Of a DNA stretch of 54,230 bases, positions 15,513-23,611 are shown in pieces (the first letter of the stretch is position 1; each line of letters opens with the position of its first letter). The DNA is from a virus. The translations under genes and the position numbers were made by a program. The notes under the pieces were generated by a model. It saw only the letters and a program-made list of their open reading frames with translations, searched no databases and was not told the origin of the DNA. The stretch lies in the IMG/VR virus record IMGVR_UViG_3300025120_008179, positions 1-54,230 of that record; one strand, given 5' to 3'.

Positions 15513-16097
15513 TTACTCCGTTATCGCTTTTGCTTTATCAGTTAGCTCTTTTGCTAAACTATTTAATTCTTTTACTTGTTCCTTTACTGCCTTTGCTTGC
15601 GATAAAAGGTCATCTTTTTGTTCTTTTGGAGTTGGTTCAGGTAGGGGTTCTGATACTAAACCAATATCAGGGTATGCAGCATTTACTACATCTAAAGATA
15701 TATTATACTTATCCTCAAGCTTACCGTCTTTAGCAAGACATACCGTTACGGATTCTTCTACATCCAAGGCATCAAGCATTTCAATGAATAGATTTTCTCT
15801 TTTCAATTCAGGTAGTTGTTTAGATTGAGCTGACTCAACAAAATTAGGAAACATCTTTAAGTATGTCCATAATGATTGTGGAGATGATCCATCTTTTCTT
15901 TCTTTATCAAATGGTGGTTCACCTTCAGGCATCATTGATTTAATGCTATCATCATAGTTCCATCTCAGAATATATTGTAATGGAGTATGTGAATTATACT
16001 TAGTGTTTATGAGATCAACTTTACGTTGTTTTGTTGTGCAAGCATCTAGTTCATTTAAGATTTCAAAGACTTGCATGTCTTGAGTTTTTATAGTCAT
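15513..16097 (-). CDS. DUF6433-like phage protein
   Basis: 194 aa. TPLQYILRWNYDDSIKSM, PEGEPPF, and KRENLFIEMLDALDVEE follow the pattern I recall for DUF6433, a family common in marine T4-like phages, of unknown role. The last 40 residues form a Lys/Glu/Leu coiled coil after a Pro-rich linker (EPLPEPTPKEQ). AAAGG precedes the ATG. Confidence 0.65.
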   Translation of the reverse strand: MTIKTQDMQVFEILNELDACTTKQRKVDLINTKYNSHTPLQYILRWNYDDSIKSMMPEGEPPFDKERKDGSSPQSLWTYLKMFPNFVESAQSKQLPELKRENLFIEMLDALDVEESVTVCLAKDGKLEDKYNISLDVVNAAYPDIGLVSEPLPEPTPKEQKDDLLSQAKAVKEQVKELNSLAKELTDKAKAITE

Positions 16098-16111
16098 AAT
16101 ATAACCTTTTT

Positions 16112-16648
16112 TTATAAATTTTTTCTTACTAAATCAAATGCTTTTTTAGCAGTTGATCCTCTTATTAATGATGGTAAACCTTTAGCAAATGAATCATAAT
16201 CATCATCAGCTGCAAATTGTCTCATCTTACTTGCAGATATACCAGAAACACCTTCTGCATCAGGGTCTCTTTCTCCTGCAGATAATATAGTTATACTAGA
16301 AAATGTATAATCTTTTCCATTATATTTGTTTAAGAGTGTTTCGAATTCACTTACTCTATCAGAGCCTACAACTACATATAGGTCATCATACTTCTTTTCT
16401 AGTTCTTTCATAAGATCAATAAGTGTTTTACCTTTATGATCTTTTACAATATTACCAAATGCTTTCTTTGCAAGCTTGACTTTATCTCTATATGGAAGTG
16501 GGTCTTTTGGTTTTTTGAATGTCTTCGTTAGAAACACGAAAGGCTTCCCACCGTGAAAGCGAGAAGCCTTTCTTAATTTGTTTACCAGTTTTTCATGACC
16601 AGCGGTTGGTGGGTTCATTCTGCCCCATGTAATAACCGCTGTTGCCAT
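16112..16648 (-). CDS. NMN adenylyltransferase-like nucleotidyltransferase
   Basis: 178 aa. TWGRMNPPTAGHEKLV is the (T/H)xGH ATP-binding motif of the HIGH superfamily, YVVVGSDR is the central strand, and SGISASKMRQF the ISxTxxR-type motif. This suggests adenylyl or cytidylyl transfer, most like NMN adenylyltransferase for NAD synthesis. A 10-bp GC-rich inverted repeat lies inside the coding region at 16538-16572. Confidence 0.75.
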   Translation of the reverse strand: MATAVITWGRMNPPTAGHEKLVNKLRKASRFHGGKPFVFLTKTFKKPKDPLPYRDKVKLAKKAFGNIVKDHKGKTLIDLMKELEKKYDDLYVVVGSDRVSEFETLLNKYNGKDYTFSSITILSAGERDPDAEGVSGISASKMRQFAADDDYDSFAKGLPSLIRGSTAKKAFDLVRKNL

Positions 16649-16660
16649 AATTAACTACCT

Positions 16661-17311
16661 CTAAATTTTGAATTTAGCTGTTGGTGCATCTACTACTGTT
16701 CCAGCAAATTCGATATCTTGACCTTTATGCTGTTTGTTTGAAGTGGTATATTTCCAAGCTGCTGTACCGTCAAAACCTTTCCAGTTTCCTGATACCGGAC
16801 GAATCTGGATATCATTGTTTCCTGTTGTTTTGCCAGTGACATAGCCTTCATAGTAAACTCCACCACCTTGAACAGCTACGATGTAGTCACCTACACCACA
16901 GTCTGAATCTCTAGTAGCGAAACTTAATGTGTATATACCATTTTCAACCTGAACATCAGTAGAAGTACCTAGGTCTGTACCAAAGTTGCCTTCAGCATCG
17001 GAATCCAGTATTGCTGTATTTCCTTTTGATGAATCACCTTTCATGTACCAACCTGGCAGCGCTTCCAATATCTCTAATGATTTGACTGTTCCTTTGTTTC
17101 CATCGGAATCGGCAGTTGCTACAGTATTACCGGATGCTTTTCTAGAAGTGACTGCATGAGTGACTCCAAATCCGCCGACCGTAGCAAGTGTATTATCGTC
17201 AGAATCAGTAGTTCCAGTGGTAGTCGTATCTACCGAACCTACATATTGCAGAGATGTCTCTGAATCTGTACCTCGAAATACGATTGGTTTTCTATAACCT
17301 TTATATGCCAT
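16661..17311 (-). CDS. probable virion protein, Ser/Thr/Gly/Asp-rich
   Basis: 216 aa, beta-rich, with the start MAYKGYRKPIVFRGTDSETS and recurring Asp-Ser-Asp units (TTDSDDNT, ADSDGNKG, LDSDAEGN, TRDSDCGV). Composition and an AATAAATA late-type box 39 nt upstream suggest a late structural protein such as a head decoration or fibre component. Base composition looks richer in GC than its neighbours. No family is recognised. A good ribosome site (AAGGAGACTCCAA) sets the start. Confidence 0.55.
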   Translation of the reverse strand: MAYKGYRKPIVFRGTDSETSLQYVGSVDTTTTGTTDSDDNTLATVGGFGVTHAVTSRKASGNTVATADSDGNKGTVKSLEILEALPGWYMKGDSSKGNTAILDSDAEGNFGTDLGTSTDVQVENGIYTLSFATRDSDCGVGDYIVAVQGGGVYYEGYVTGKTTGNNDIQIRPVSGNWKGFDGTAAWKYTTSNKQHKGQDIEFAGTVVDAPTAKFKI

Positions 17312-17349
17312 TTGGAGTCTCCTTAAATAATGTTAAATTGTCGACATAG

Positions 17350-17357
17350 TATTTATT
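17350..17357 (-). promoter_or_regulatory. T4-late-like box AATAAATA
   Basis: One mismatch from the T4 late consensus TATAAATA, 39 nt before the probable virion protein start. It overlaps the last codons of the rnh gene. Confidence 0.5.
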
Positions 17358-18204
17358 ATTTTCGAACTTCGAAATCAGTCAATGACTCTAAATGAAGCTT
17401 CATTTGGTGTTTCATGAGATAACTCATCCATTTCTGTATAGAACCACGCGTATCACCATTATATTGCTTCATGATTTCATCTTTTTTCAGCTCTGGAGTC
17501 TGAGTTAGATCAATAAGTTGTTTATTTCTAATAAATCTACGTTGTACTTGTAGTGGCCATTCTAATGGATCACCTTTTAACATTGTCATTTGTTTCTTTG
17601 TGACAGGTGTTTGTCTTGCACCTTCAGTAATAAGTACTTCATCATCAGATAATACATTAGGAACACCATCACCAGTGTCACCTCTACATATCTTTTCAAA
17701 TAGTTCTTCTTCAGGATTATCTGATTTTACCCATTTTTTCTGTATATTTGACCATTGTTTTACATTAGGATATTTCTGTAATTGTTTGAAATCACCATCA
17801 GGAGATACAATAAGTACTGGCTGAGGTGTATTATTCTTTTCTACAATAGTTCCTATAGCATCATCTGCTTCACATGTGTCTACCCATACACATTTAAATG
17901 GACTATACTGTATAATATCATCACGTACCTGATTGATCATCTTAAAGATACCATCCCAATCGTGTATACTATTACTTCTATTCTTTCTACGATTAGCTTT
18001 ATATGGTGTAAAGTATTGTCTACGCCATGAATTAGCAGCATCCATACATACTATTGTTTCACCATATTCATCTCTATGTTCTACATTATACTTACGAATA
18101 ATGTTAATCATCGTGTGTCTTATAAGTTCTTTTTCCTCATCAAACTCCTCGATACGTGGGAACATGGCTGACATGGCTATTGAACTAAAATCTAATAAAA
18201 TCAT
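17356..18204 (-). CDS. rnh: RNase H / 5'-3' exonuclease (T4 rnh type)
   Basis: 282 aa of the FEN1/T4 RNase H family. Metal-binding acidic motifs are visible: MILLDFSSIA at the N-terminus, CMDAANSWRR, CEADDAIGTIV, SPDGDFKQLQ and RGDTGDGVPNV. It removes RNA primers and nearby DNA on the lagging strand. It follows gene 41 on the same strand, with its own TATAAT box and the ribosome site AAAAGGAGATAAT. Confidence 0.9.
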   Translation of the reverse strand: MILLDFSSIAMSAMFPRIEEFDEEKELIRHTMINIIRKYNVEHRDEYGETIVCMDAANSWRRQYFTPYKANRRKNRSNSIHDWDGIFKMINQVRDDIIQYSPFKCVWVDTCEADDAIGTIVEKNNTPQPVLIVSPDGDFKQLQKYPNVKQWSNIQKKWVKSDNPEEELFEKICRGDTGDGVPNVLSDDEVLITEGARQTPVTKKQMTMLKGDPLEWPLQVQRRFIRNKQLIDLTQTPELKKDEIMKQYNGDTRGSIQKWMSYLMKHQMKLHLESLTDFEVRK

Positions 18205-18226
18205 ATTATCTCCTTTTGCTATTAAT

Positions 18227-18259
18227 ATTATACTAGTTCTGAGTATATTTTTTATACTC
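18227..18259 (-). promoter_or_regulatory. -10 TATAAT plus upstream 7-bp hairpin
   Basis: TATAAT at 18227-18232 lies about 22 nt before the rnh ATG (with ATTAATA following, as in the 2.2-kb promoter). Just upstream, GAGTATA-N5-TATACTC (18241-18259) is an inverted repeat placed where a regulator, or weak attenuation after gene 41, could act. There is no U-tract. Confidence 0.45.
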
Positions 18260-18271
18260 TAAGAGAATGGT

Positions 18272-19642
18272 TTAGGTCCAATCAATATTGAGGGTAGGCT
18301 GAGCAGTTTGTGGATTTTTGGCTGCATGATTTTGTGCTTCTATATGTGTAGGTTGATCTTTTATATCAGTGACTTTCATATGTTCATAATCAACACCGAG
18401 TAGCCAGTTTTTTCTATCTGCTGGATCACCATAACGATTCTTAAGTTGACTGAATCTAATCATCATATCATTTCTAAGTTGATCATTTGTAGTCATAGCA
18501 AAGAAGTAATCCGCTGTCATAGGTAAACCAAATGATTCTGAAACATCAGTCATACCAACATCAGCATCATTCATGCCTTGTCTATTTGTTTGTGTAGCAG
18601 TTAATACAGGAACATTGTATTCCATAGCTAATGCACGAAGTTCTTCAGCAATAGCTTTTATCTTTTCATAGCTGTTTGCATTTTTACCTATACTAAGAGA
18701 ATTACAAATATTAAGATAATCAATACATATTAAATCAGGTACAAATGTTTTCTTCATATCAAGTTCTTTAAGTAAAGATCTGAAGTGTGCTGCAGTAGCC
18801 ATACCAGTAGGATATTCTTTTACAACTAATCTACCTTGTGTTTTTGTTCTTAATGTTTGGAATCTTTTTAAGAAGTTATCTTTACCAACAGAATCTAATT
18901 CTTCTTGAGTCATGTCAAGTAAATTCTGATCAATTCTTTGTGCAATCTTTTCTTCTGCCATTTCCATAGTAATATAAAGAATATTTTTACCACGTTCAAG
19001 TAAACTTGATGATACTGAACACATAAATAAAGATTTACCTACACCAGTACCAGCCATAATAACACCAAGTGTTTTTTCAGGAATACCACCACGTAAGATA
19101 TAATCTAAATGTTCAAGACCAGTTTCTAATTTGTTTTCTTTCTTATTATAGTAATCCCATCTTTCTTCAACTTGTTCTGTATAATCATGACCTACAGATT
19201 TATCAAATGAAGTACCAATAGCATCATGTAATAATTCAGGTAATGCTGTCATTGGAGTTTTCTTATCATCACCACCAATAACATTAACAGCTTTATATAC
19301 TGCATTTACTATTGCACGCTCTTGACACCACATTTCTGTTTTATCAACTAACCAATCAGTTTTATTAATTGGCTGTATATCTTTATTTAGAAAATCTTGA
19401 ATAGAGTTATAAATTGGCTCAGTCAAATCAGTTCTTGATTCAACTTCAATTTTAAGTGCAGCAGAACTAGGTAATGCATTGTTCTTATTAAAGTATCTTA
19501 CAACTTCTTCGAGAATAACTTTCTCATGCTTTTCTGTAAAATAATCATCTTTAAGAAATGGTGCAACTTTTCTACAATAGTCTTCGTTGACCATCATATT
19601 GTATAAGATACCTTTTCTAAGTTCTGTTGAATCAACACTCAT
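18272..19642 (-). CDS. 41: replicative DNA helicase gp41 (DnaB-like)
   Basis: 456 aa. Walker A MAGTGVGKSLF, the H1a-like TMEMAEEKIAQRID, Walker B DLICIDYLNIC, and TATQTNR mark the RecA-like motor of DnaB-family helicases, as in T4 gp41. It forms a hexamer on the lagging strand with primase gp61 (gene at 28979-29824). It overlaps a 93-aa gene by ATGA. Confidence 0.92.
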   Translation of the reverse strand: MSVDSTELRKGILYNMMVNEDYCRKVAPFLKDDYFTEKHEKVILEEVVRYFNKNNALPSSAALKIEVESRTDLTEPIYNSIQDFLNKDIQPINKTDWLVDKTEMWCQERAIVNAVYKAVNVIGGDDKKTPMTALPELLHDAIGTSFDKSVGHDYTEQVEERWDYYNKKENKLETGLEHLDYILRGGIPEKTLGVIMAGTGVGKSLFMCSVSSSLLERGKNILYITMEMAEEKIAQRIDQNLLDMTQEELDSVGKDNFLKRFQTLRTKTQGRLVVKEYPTGMATAAHFRSLLKELDMKKTFVPDLICIDYLNICNSLSIGKNANSYEKIKAIAEELRALAMEYNVPVLTATQTNRQGMNDADVGMTDVSESFGLPMTADYFFAMTTNDQLRNDMMIRFSQLKNRYGDPADRKNWLLGVDYEHMKVTDIKDQPTHIEAQNHAAKNPQTAQPTLNIDWT

Positions 19643-19920
19643 GGAATAATTATACTCGGTGCATCATTCTTTTTCACGTTTAATATGTCTGCTATAATAT
19701 CAGATGCCATTTGTTCAAACTTTGATTCTTTAGCATATTTCTCAGCATCTTCGATAGTGAGAAACTCTACTTGAAATTTAATCTTATCTTCTTTAAGATC
19801 CATATCTACTGGTCTCCATATAACACCATTATATTTATGACCTTTACCGGTGACTTCTATCCATTCACCACCTTCAGGGTCTATATATGATTTAAAATTC
19901 TTAGGATTGTTTTTTGACAT
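19639..19920 (-). CDS. hypothetical protein, 93 aa
   Basis: 93 aa, beta-type N-terminal half (GEWIEVTGKGHKYNGVIWRP) and an acidic helix (TIEDAEKYAKESKFEQM). It lies between the oxygenase and gene 41 with overlaps at both ends, so expression is probably coupled to gene 41. I do not recognise it; a helicase-associated role is possible only from position. Confidence 0.6.
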   Translation of the reverse strand: MSKNNPKNFKSYIDPEGGEWIEVTGKGHKYNGVIWRPVDMDLKEDKIKFQVEFLTIEDAEKYAKESKFEQMASDIIADILNVKKNDAPSIIIP

Positions 19921-20704
19921 TCCATGGCCTCCTATATTCTAAGTTGTTTAAAAATGTGTCTGTAAATATTCCATCTACTCTAATAGTGTATGTCCATTGT
20001 GGATTAGGATCAACACCATGATAATTAAGATCATGAAATACATAACAGTTGCTATCTACATAATGTTTCTTATCATTTTCTTGGTCGTATATAAAACTCC
20101 TTTTGTTTTTTGCTGGACTTAACATAATTGAATGATGATCACTACCCATTACAAATGGATTATTATCTCTATGTACCGTAATATGTTGAGAACTATCTAC
20201 ACCAAATATATTCACTCTACCAATTTGCTTAAATGGTAGCTTTGACCATATCCATTTAATTGTACCAGGAAATAATTTCTTTGCTTCATCTGGAATATAC
20301 TTACCATGAATATGTTCTTGTTCATTCCATTGAGACCACATGATTGGATATACATCTCTCCATGGGTAATAAGCACCTTTAGAGAACTTAAGATACCTTT
20401 CCATAATCTTTTGCTTTTTAAAATCATCAACTGGTAATGACTTGATTCTTTGTTCTTCATCTTCTGATAATGCCTGCCTAGCATATTTTACATCTAAAAA
20501 ATCTGAATCAAAATATTTGGTATATGCATCACCACGACTATAGTCATCACCAACACTAAATATAGTATTGTCAGTCATTGACATACCCCATACTACTTCT
20601 TGATGAATTTCACTTGCAGTATTATTATCTAATAGATCTATATGAAGATACGGCTGATCATTGATCGTTATCAACGGTTGAATCTTCTTCGACAACTTCG
20701 ACAT
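19901..20704 (-). CDS. 2OG-Fe(II) oxygenase-like protein
   Basis: 267 aa. HITVHRDNNP supplies HxD, FHDLNYHGVDP the distal His, and TYTIRVDG the 2-oxoglutarate Arg, in a double-stranded beta-helix. GGAGGAAA directly before the ATG supports a start inside the uvsX 3' end (46-nt overlap). It lies between uvsX and gene 41, an unusual place for a hydroxylase. Confidence 0.7.
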   Translation of the reverse strand: MSKLSKKIQPLITINDQPYLHIDLLDNNTASEIHQEVVWGMSMTDNTIFSVGDDYSRGDAYTKYFDSDFLDVKYARQALSEDEEQRIKSLPVDDFKKQKIMERYLKFSKGAYYPWRDVYPIMWSQWNEQEHIHGKYIPDEAKKLFPGTIKWIWSKLPFKQIGRVNIFGVDSSQHITVHRDNNPFVMGSDHHSIMLSPAKNKRSFIYDQENDKKHYVDSNCYVFHDLNYHGVDPNPQWTYTIRVDGIFTDTFLNNLEYRRPWNVKKQS

Positions 20705-21728
20705 TTTCCTCCACTACTGATTGAATAGAACCAATTGCATATCTTTTTTCAATAGCATCACTAAAACCAGACTTAAGTAATGGTAGCCAATACTCTGATG
20801 AATTAGTTTCTGCTCGTCTTTTCTTTAAAAATACTTCACCTGTATTAGGATTAGTACCTTCGAACCAACCAACAGATGGTTTAGTAATCCATCCAAGTTC
20901 TAGTCCGATATCAAGAAGGCCTGACCATTTGTTAATGCCACCTTCCCATGATATTGATAATGGAAGTCTTGTTTTTTCTCTTACAAATCTAGATTTTTCA
21001 ACACCCATCATAAAGTTATAACCTGAGATTTCTGTACCATCTTTTTCTTGTTGCCTACCCATAAATAATATTTGATTGGCTGAGTAGTAAATACCTGAAC
21101 CACCAGACATAATGTCTTTAGGGAACATGCCAATCTCTTTATATGTATGATTTACCGCAACTAATGGTATATCTCTTGTTGTTAGGTAAGGTGTAATTAT
21201 TCTAAATAAAGATTTAATTGCTTTAGCTCTTGACATATCAGCAACTGACTTACCATCAAGTGCATCTTCAAGTTCTTTCTTTGAAGCTAAATTACCAACT
21301 GAATCAATAAGTATAATGACCTTATCGCCTTTGTCAATTTGTTCTAATTGTTTTGTAATATCAAACTTAAGTTGTTCTACATGTTCTATTGGTGTATGCA
21401 TACATCTTTTAGGATCTACATTCATACTTTGAAGATATTCAGGTGTGATACCGAATTCTGTATCATATAATAGACATACAGCATCTTCATATTTTCTAAG
21501 ATATGCAGAAGCCATAAGTAAAGCTAAGTTTGATTTGAAATGTTTTGATGGACCAGCAAGTATTGTAAGGCCTGAAGTAAGACCACCTTCAACTTTTCCA
21601 GATAGTGCAATGTTAACAACAGGTATATCTGTTGGGACCATATCTTTTTTGTTGAATAATGCTGATTCAGCAAGAACGGCTGTTGATTTTACCGTTGACG
21701 TTTTTTTGAGTTTTTCTAGTAGTGACAT
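20658..21728 (-). CDS. uvsX: UvsX, RecA-like recombinase
   Basis: 356 aa. Walker A AGPSKHFKSNLA, a strand with CLLYDTEFGITPEYL, Walker B VIILIDSVGNL and LVAVNHTYKE are as in T4-type UvsX. It promotes strand exchange for recombination-dependent replication and repair. A TATAAATA box lies about 50 nt upstream, and AAAGGAATATT precedes the ATG. Confidence 0.93.
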   Translation of the reverse strand: MSLLEKLKKTSTVKSTAVLAESALFNKKDMVPTDIPVVNIALSGKVEGGLTSGLTILAGPSKHFKSNLALLMASAYLRKYEDAVCLLYDTEFGITPEYLQSMNVDPKRCMHTPIEHVEQLKFDITKQLEQIDKGDKVIILIDSVGNLASKKELEDALDGKSVADMSRAKAIKSLFRIITPYLTTRDIPLVAVNHTYKEIGMFPKDIMSGGSGIYYSANQILFMGRQQEKDGTEISGYNFMMGVEKSRFVREKTRLPLSISWEGGINKWSGLLDIGLELGWITKPSVGWFEGTNPNTGEVFLKKRRAETNSSEYWLPLLKSGFSDAIEKRYAIGSIQSVVEENVEVVEEDSTVDNDQ

Positions 21729-21777
21729 AATATTCCTTTGTTGGTTGTTTTATGAAGAGTATACCAACTCCATGATA

Positions 21778-21785
21778 TATTTATA
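21778..21785 (-). promoter_or_regulatory. T4-late-like promoter TATAAATA
   Basis: An exact TATAAATA on the minus strand, about 50 nt before uvsX, in the gap after hsp20. This is surprising for an early/middle gene and suggests late expression as well. Confidence 0.55.
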
Positions 21786-21809
21786 CCACTACTAGAGATT
21801 TTTTTTTGA

Positions 21810-22238
21810 TTATCCTTTCAGATATTCAGGCTCGCCTTTATTAATCTTAATAGACTTTGGCTTCTTCTCTTCAGGAACTTTTAGTTCCAAAGAGATGCTT
21901 AAAATACCATCAGATAAATTGGCATCAGTGACTTCAACATGTTCTTGAAGTTTAAAAGCTTTTTGAAAGTGTCTTGAACTAATACCTTTGTGTACATAGT
22001 TCTTATCTTTCTTTTCAGCTTTGCCTGCAACAAACAACTCACCGTCTTTGACAGTAATATCGATTGCATCCATACTAAATCCAGCAACAGCCAATTCGAT
22101 AGCAAATTTTTCTTCACTAATCTTAATGATGTTGTGTGGTGGATAAGACTGTGTGTCTTTCCATACAGATGATTCTAGTTCGTTGAAGAGTTGATCGAAT
22201 CCGATAAAGGCCGATCGTGGGAATGTAATTGCGTTCAT
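21810..22238 (-). CDS. hsp20: Hsp20-family small heat-shock protein
   Basis: 142 aa, IbpA-like. It has a short N-terminal arm (FIGFDQLFNELES), an alpha-crystallin domain (ISEEKFAIELAVAGFSMD ... DGELFVAGKAEKK ... GISSRHFQKAFKL) and a C-terminal tail. It is a holdase chaperone. Hsp20 genes are characteristic of marine T4-like phages and may help capsid assembly. A late-type box lies about 60 nt upstream. Confidence 0.92.
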   Translation of the reverse strand: MNAITFPRSAFIGFDQLFNELESSVWKDTQSYPPHNIIKISEEKFAIELAVAGFSMDAIDITVKDGELFVAGKAEKKDKNYVHKGISSRHFQKAFKLQEHVEVTDANLSDGILSISLELKVPEEKKPKSIKINKGEPEYLKG

Positions 22239-22297
22239 AGTTTCCTCCTTATTAAAGCAAGTTTACAAAAGACTCCTGATTATCAGCAAGTCTATTA

Positions 22298-22305
22298 TAT
22301 TTATA
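22298..22305 (-). promoter_or_regulatory. T4-late-like promoter TATAAATA
   Basis: Exact TATAAATA on the minus strand, about 60 nt upstream of the hsp20 ATG and followed by TAATAG. It fits late transcription of the chaperone gene. Confidence 0.6.
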
Positions 22306-22349
22306 CCTATGTGCCCCTATTTTTTTGTTAGCTATTCAGTATAGCTTGG

Positions 22350-22493
22350 TCAGTAGTAGCTGTAGTGTCCGATCATTGCGAGTAGAAGTGGCATGAATAT
22401 AGTACCAACTAGGATACTAATATCGCGAGCTACTTCACAGAATCGGCAAATTTTCGGATGTTCAGCTTTGTATTTTTTAAAGGTCATTGTCAT
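22350..22493 (-). CDS. 47-aa single-span membrane protein
   Basis: 47 codons: a basic Cys-containing start (KKYKAEHPKICRFCEVAR), then a hydrophobic span (ISILVGTIFMPLLLAMI), ending HYSYY. A CxxC (CRFC) precedes the span. There is no Shine-Dalgarno; a TATATA-like box ends 8 nt before the ATG, so it may be leaderless. Confidence 0.45.
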   Translation of the reverse strand: MTMTFKKYKAEHPKICRFCEVARDISILVGTIFMPLLLAMIGHYSYY

Positions 22494-22574
22494 TTACTAG
22501 ATATATAATCGGGTTAAAATAATTTATCACTTATATAGTGTGACAAACTGGCATTGATCTAAAGATTATTCCTT

Positions 22575-22700
22575 TTATAACTTTTTGTTATATTTAGATT
22601 TTCGTGGTATTACTTTTGTTTTGTCTTTTTCTACTTTATGACCGTATGGACTATCCTGGCCAAATAGTACTTTTGCCTGGCGGGTTTTTCCATGTACCAT
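22575..22700 (-). CDS. 41-aa basic protein
   Basis: A 41-codon ORF (MVHGKTRQAKVLFGQDSPYG..., then PRKSKYNKKL), very basic. I recall similar short FGxDSPxxxKV...KKL proteins in marine phages. It overlaps the 3' end of the 80-aa gene by 50 nt in another frame. The start lacks a clear ribosome site. Confidence 0.45.
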   Translation of the reverse strand: MVHGKTRQAKVLFGQDSPYGHKVEKDKTKVIPRKSKYNKKL

Positions 22701-22893
22701 CGGTATTGTAATGCGTTGGATAGGTTTTCGTTTTGTCATATTCTTTTAGTACTTTATCTAATTCAAAGCCATTGTCATTTTGCATTGACTTTAATCTATT
22801 TAATGTATCGTTATCAGGATCTAGCTTGTGTAGTTCAATTGCTAGATAGTGAATTACTTTTTCATCCATAGATGTTTTTAAAAATTTACCCAT
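22651..22893 (-). CDS. hypothetical protein, 80 aa
   Basis: 80 aa, helical N-terminus (MGKFLKTSMDEKVIHYLAIELHKL is the start region) and a Pro/Gly-rich C-terminus ending STIWPG. It starts in TAATG overlap with the cupin stop. No family is recognised. Confidence 0.55.
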   Translation of the reverse strand: MGKFLKTSMDEKVIHYLAIELHKLDPDNDTLNRLKSMQNDNGFELDKVLKEYDKTKTYPTHYNTDGTWKNPPGKSTIWPG

Positions 22894-23246
22894 TATGTTT
22901 TAGTTCCTACAGTTCTTCTTATAATATCATTATGATTGAACTCTGCCCAATATAACTCAAAAGCTACACCATCTTCAATACCTTCAAATTGGTGTATCTT
23001 ACCAGGTTTTACTTGCGTAAATTCTCCTGGACCTAAGATAGTTTCATCAACAAGACCTTCTTGATCTTCTTGCCAAACTCTTATCAACATTTTTCCTGAC
23101 TCAACAAAGAAGCCATTCCATTTGAATTGATGTTCATGTTCACTACATTTATATCCCGCTTTGTATTCTATGCGGTGGAATTCAAGCACGCCATTCGCAT
23201 GAATTAGCTCTGTTTGACCCCAAATTTTTCCAGCTTTGATACTCAT
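22893..23246 (-). CDS. cupin protein (phosphomannose isomerase type II-like)
   Basis: 117 aa. A single cupin barrel: HRIEYKAGYKCSEHEHQFKW carries the Cys/His-rich metal motif, and GPGEFTQVKPGKIHQFEG the second motif with His. It resembles cupins fused to mannose-1-phosphate guanylyltransferases and may bind a sugar or act as an isomerase. It is the last minus-strand gene before the divergent plus-strand block and has a consensus promoter placed for leaderless initiation. Confidence 0.7.
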   Translation of the reverse strand: MSIKAGKIWGQTELIHANGVLEFHRIEYKAGYKCSEHEHQFKWNGFFVESGKMLIRVWQEDQEGLVDETILGPGEFTQVKPGKIHQFEGIEDGVAFELYWAEFNHNDIIRRTVGTKT

Positions 23247-23252
23247 ATAAAT

Positions 23253-23281
23253 ATAATACTATATTATGGAGATTATTTCAA
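23253..23281 (-). promoter_or_regulatory. sigma70-type promoter, leaderless, cupin gene
   Basis: Minus strand TTGAAA (23276-23281), a 17-bp spacer, TATTAT (23253-23258), then 6 nt to the ATG at 23246. There is no Shine-Dalgarno. It overlaps the start region of the divergent plus-strand gene at 23282. Confidence 0.6.
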
Positions 23282-23611
23282 ATGGCGACTAAAAAAATTC
23301 ACAGAGTTTATTGCACCTATTTTCCAGATGGCAGGTATTATATCGGCTATTCAGGTAAACCAGATAAGCAATTCAAAAAGTATTACGGCTCATCCACTCT
23401 TATAAAAGAATACAAAGAGAATGACTTACACAAAGATGTTATCTTTGAAAGTGTAAAGAAGAATGAAGCTAAGATGCAGGAATTCCTATTACAATGGCAA
23501 CAGAGAAATTGCCCTGATTGTATAAATGATATGATACATTTGAGATTAAGATTAAAGCATCTTAGTGAATTTAAACCAATTGATTGGAAACCAAGAGATG
23601 TACCAGCCTGA
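23282..23611 (+). CDS. GIY-YIG-like endonuclease domain protein
   Basis: 109 aa, first gene of the only plus-strand block. VYCTYFPDGRYYIGYSGK then YYGSSTLIKEY follows the GIY-YIG layout (Tyr strand, YIG strand, then Y-G-S). The catalytic Arg and Glu are less obvious, so activity is uncertain. Such single domains occur as mobile or homing-type endonucleases in T4-like phages. GGAG lies 12 nt before the ATG. Confidence 0.55.
   Translation: MATKKIHRVYCTYFPDGRYYIGYSGKPDKQFKKYYGSSTLIKEYKENDLHKDVIFESVKKNEAKMQEFLLQWQQRNCPDCINDMIHLRLRLKHLSEFKPIDWKPRDVPA

Noticed and set aside
18241-18259. Intrinsic terminator after gene 41
   Set aside because: The 7-bp repeat is AT-rich and not followed by a U-tract; it lies directly upstream of the rnh -10 box, so it fits better as a promoter-linked element.
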